Assembly: GCF_900111735.1 (NCBI RefSeq)
Contig: NZ_FOHW01000014.1
Location: 1-64,000, forward strand
Direction of reading: 5' to 3'
From: Pseudomonas graminis
Lineage (GTDB): Bacteria; Pseudomonadota; Gammaproteobacteria; Pseudomonadales; Pseudomonadaceae
Length of the DNA: 64,000 bases
Shown here in pieces: positions 62,543 to 64,000 of this stretch. The position numbers were made by a program, and so were the translations under genes. Position 1 is the stretch's first letter, and each line of letters opens with the position of its first letter. Below the pieces are notes generated by a model. It saw nothing but the letters and a program-made list of their open reading frames with translations. It had not been told where the DNA came from and ran no database searches.

Positions 62543-63841
62543 ATGGCACAGCGACCGCACACCCTTGCCGAAGACGTGCTGCATCATTTTCTCGGTATCT
62601 CCCGCGCCCTCGCCGGCCAGCTGGATTTCCAGTCAATGATCGATGCCGTCTCCCGGGAAATCAGCCCGATCCTGCCCCACGATCACCTTGACGTGTGCCT
62701 GTTTGTCCTCGACGGCCGCGAGCACATCACCTATGAAAGCGGCGTGCACACGCTATGGGGCGACGTGGCCCAGCCGATGCCGGTGCACACCAGCCCCATC
62801 CGCACCGTGCTGCTTGGCGAGCAGGCGTTTCTGCTGACCCACGACGCCATGAACGACGCACGCTTCGCCTTCCCTGGCGCCATCAACCACCCGATTTTCG
62901 ACGCCCGCTTGCGCAGCCGCCTGCACGTGCCCTTGCGCGCGCGGGGCGAAATCATCGGCGCGCTAAGCTGCTCGAAACACACCGAACATTTCTACACGCT
63001 CGACGATGTGCGTCACACCCAGCACGTCGCCGATTTGCTGGCCTCCTATGTATACGCCCTGCGGCAGACGGAGCAGGCCAAACAACTGGCCATCGCCGAA
63101 GCGCAAGTGCGTGCGCGGGAGGAAGGCTTGCGCCAGGGCGCGTTGCGCCTGACCGAGGAGCTGGAGCGCGAGCGGCAGCGGGTGGGCATGGACCTGCATG
63201 ACCAGACCCTCGCCGACATGACCCGCCTGCACCGGCGCATCGCTCGGTTGCAAACCCTGCCCAGCGTGCCGGGCGAGGATTTGCGCGGGATCGCCCGCTC
63301 CCTCAAGGACAGCATGCAGGAGCTGCGGCAGCTCATTGACGCGGTCAAGCCGACGGTGCTGCAGTTGTTCGGTTTTGAAGAAGGCGTTGAAGACCTGTTG
63401 CGCCGCAGCGTACGCGACAGCGGCCTGAGCATTGAAACGCGTCTGCAGGACAACACCGACGGCATGGGTGATCGCTTGCCGGAGTCGGTCAAAGTCGCGG
63501 TGTTCCGCATCGTCCAGGAAGCGGTGAACAACGCGATCAAGCACGCGATGCCGGACAGCATCGTCATCCACATCAGTCACACGGGCGGCCTGTTGCAACT
63601 GACGATTGACGACGACGGCGTTGGGCTGGACGTCGGCCACGGGTTCAACAGCGGCGGCATTCAGAACATGCAGGTGCGCGCGCAACTGATGGCGGCGCAG
63701 TTGTATATCGAGCGCGGCCCCCACGCGCGAGGCACGCGGGTAAGGGTGTGCCTGCCGCTGGCTGCTCTCGCCCTGGTTGATGAGGCGGCAGCTGTTTTTG
63801 AGCCTGCGCTTTTAACGGAGACGCCATGCAAGTCCTGCTGA
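62543..63841 (+). CDS. GAF sensor histidine kinase (NarL/HisKA_3 type)
   Basis: A 432-residue cytoplasmic kinase with no membrane segment. A GAF domain occupies about residues 15-180 (LPHDHLDVCLFVLDGREHIT, RLRSRLHVPLRARGEIIGAL). A coiled coil (ERERQRVGMDLHDQTLADMT) contains the HisKA_3 phosphoacceptor histidine. A HATPase_c domain (QEAVNNAIKHAMPDSIVIHI, LTIDDDGVGLDVGHGFNSGG) follows. The ATG at 62543 is chosen over TTG 62534. It overlaps the response regulator by 16 bases, forming a tight two-component pair that probably controls the divergent sugar transporter. Confidence 0.87.
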   Translation: MAQRPHTLAEDVLHHFLGISRALAGQLDFQSMIDAVSREISPILPHDHLDVCLFVLDGREHITYESGVHTLWGDVAQPMPVHTSPIRTVLLGEQAFLLTHDAMNDARFAFPGAINHPIFDARLRSRLHVPLRARGEIIGALSCSKHTEHFYTLDDVRHTQHVADLLASYVYALRQTEQAKQLAIAEAQVRAREEGLRQGALRLTEELERERQRVGMDLHDQTLADMTRLHRRIARLQTLPSVPGEDLRGIARSLKDSMQELRQLIDAVKPTVLQLFGFEEGVEDLLRRSVRDSGLSIETRLQDNTDGMGDRLPESVKVAVFRIVQEAVNNAIKHAMPDSIVIHISHTGGLLQLTIDDDGVGLDVGHGFNSGGIQNMQVRAQLMAAQLYIERGPHARGTRVRVCLPLAALALVDEAAAVFEPALLTETPCKSC

Positions 63842-64000
63842 TTGAAGACGACCCGGTGCATCGGGCGTTCCTGCGCGAGGTCATCGAAGTGGCGCTGCCG
63901 GAATGCACGCGCTTGCTGGAGGCTGAAGACGGCCAGATTGGCGAGCAAATGTTCAGCCAGAGCCCGGTGGATGCGGTGGTGATGGACCTGCAGATGCCCT
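63826..64000 (+). CDS. Response regulator (partial, cut by window end)
   Basis: Only the first 58 residues are present. They show the receiver fold start MQVLLIEDDPVHRAFLREVI, with the acidic pair at Glu7/Asp8 and Asp9, and the phosphoacceptor Asp54 in AVVMDLQMP. The kinase type (HisKA_3) makes a LuxR/NarL-type output domain likely, but it lies outside this window. It overlaps the kinase by 16 bases. Confidence 0.88.
   Translation, partial: MQVLLIEDDPVHRAFLREVIEVALPECTRLLEAEDGQIGEQMFSQSPVDAVVMDLQMP

Overview
The window is about 60% GC-rich chromosomal DNA from a Pseudomonas, most like the fluorescens/syringae lineage. The evidence is the genus-typical ptxS-kguEKTD operon, mexS/mexT and mexEF-oprN, an MvaT-type silencer, DUF1652 and DUF4946 small proteins, REP/REPIN hairpins between many genes, and a palindromic element of the kind that carries spurious DUF1534 reading frames in P. 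syringae. No rRNA, tRNA, CRISPR array, transposase or phage gene was seen.

Layout. 0.25-7.1 kb: a periplasmic histidine-phosphatase-type protein, then the complete 2-ketogluconate operon (ptxS, kguE, kguK, kguT, kguD) with two PtxS operators. 7.4-15.7 kb: a chemoreceptor, a DUF1652 protein, a UvrD-like helicase, a pirin and phosphoglucomutase. A roughly 320-bp repeat occurs in two inverted copies between the pirin and pgm. 15.9-22 kb: a nuclease-helicase fusion (PD-(D/E)XK plus DinG/XPD), a MocR regulator, and a PP-loop ATPase with a CxxC motif whose substrate is unknown. 22.4-24.8 kb: mexS and mexT, divergent.

24.9-31.3 kb is an accessory island of eight small or medium genes on both strands. 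Several belong to immunity-protein families (two DUF4303, one SMI1/KNR4, one DUF7832-like). No intact toxin is present, but there is a frameshifted remnant. 31.5-36.9 kb: a LysR regulator with D(-)-tartrate dehydratase, a Tat-exported alpha/beta hydrolase and a HipBA module. 37.1-41.1 kb: a Fur-box-controlled sigma factor / FecR / TonB receptor iron-uptake set. 41.5-47.3 kb: mexEF-oprN, behind a nod-box-like MexT site and ending in a strong terminator. It lies 16.6 kb from its activator mexT, whereas the two are adjacent in P. aeruginosa.

47.5-56.8 kb: a HEAT/TPR membrane protein, a haloacid dehalogenase, mvaT, a DUF4946 protein, glyoxalase I, a GAF-EAL phosphodiesterase and a second chemoreceptor. 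56.8-64 kb: an operon for a sugar ABC transporter (binding protein, double ATPase, two different permeases) with a gluconolactonase-type enzyme. A cytoplasmic GAF histidine kinase and response regulator are transcribed divergently from it; the regulator runs off the window end.

The strongest candidates for undescribed biology are the PP-loop/CxxC protein with its MocR neighbour, the orphan-immunity island with its toxin remnant, and the long composite repeat family. None of these can be given a function from sequence alone.
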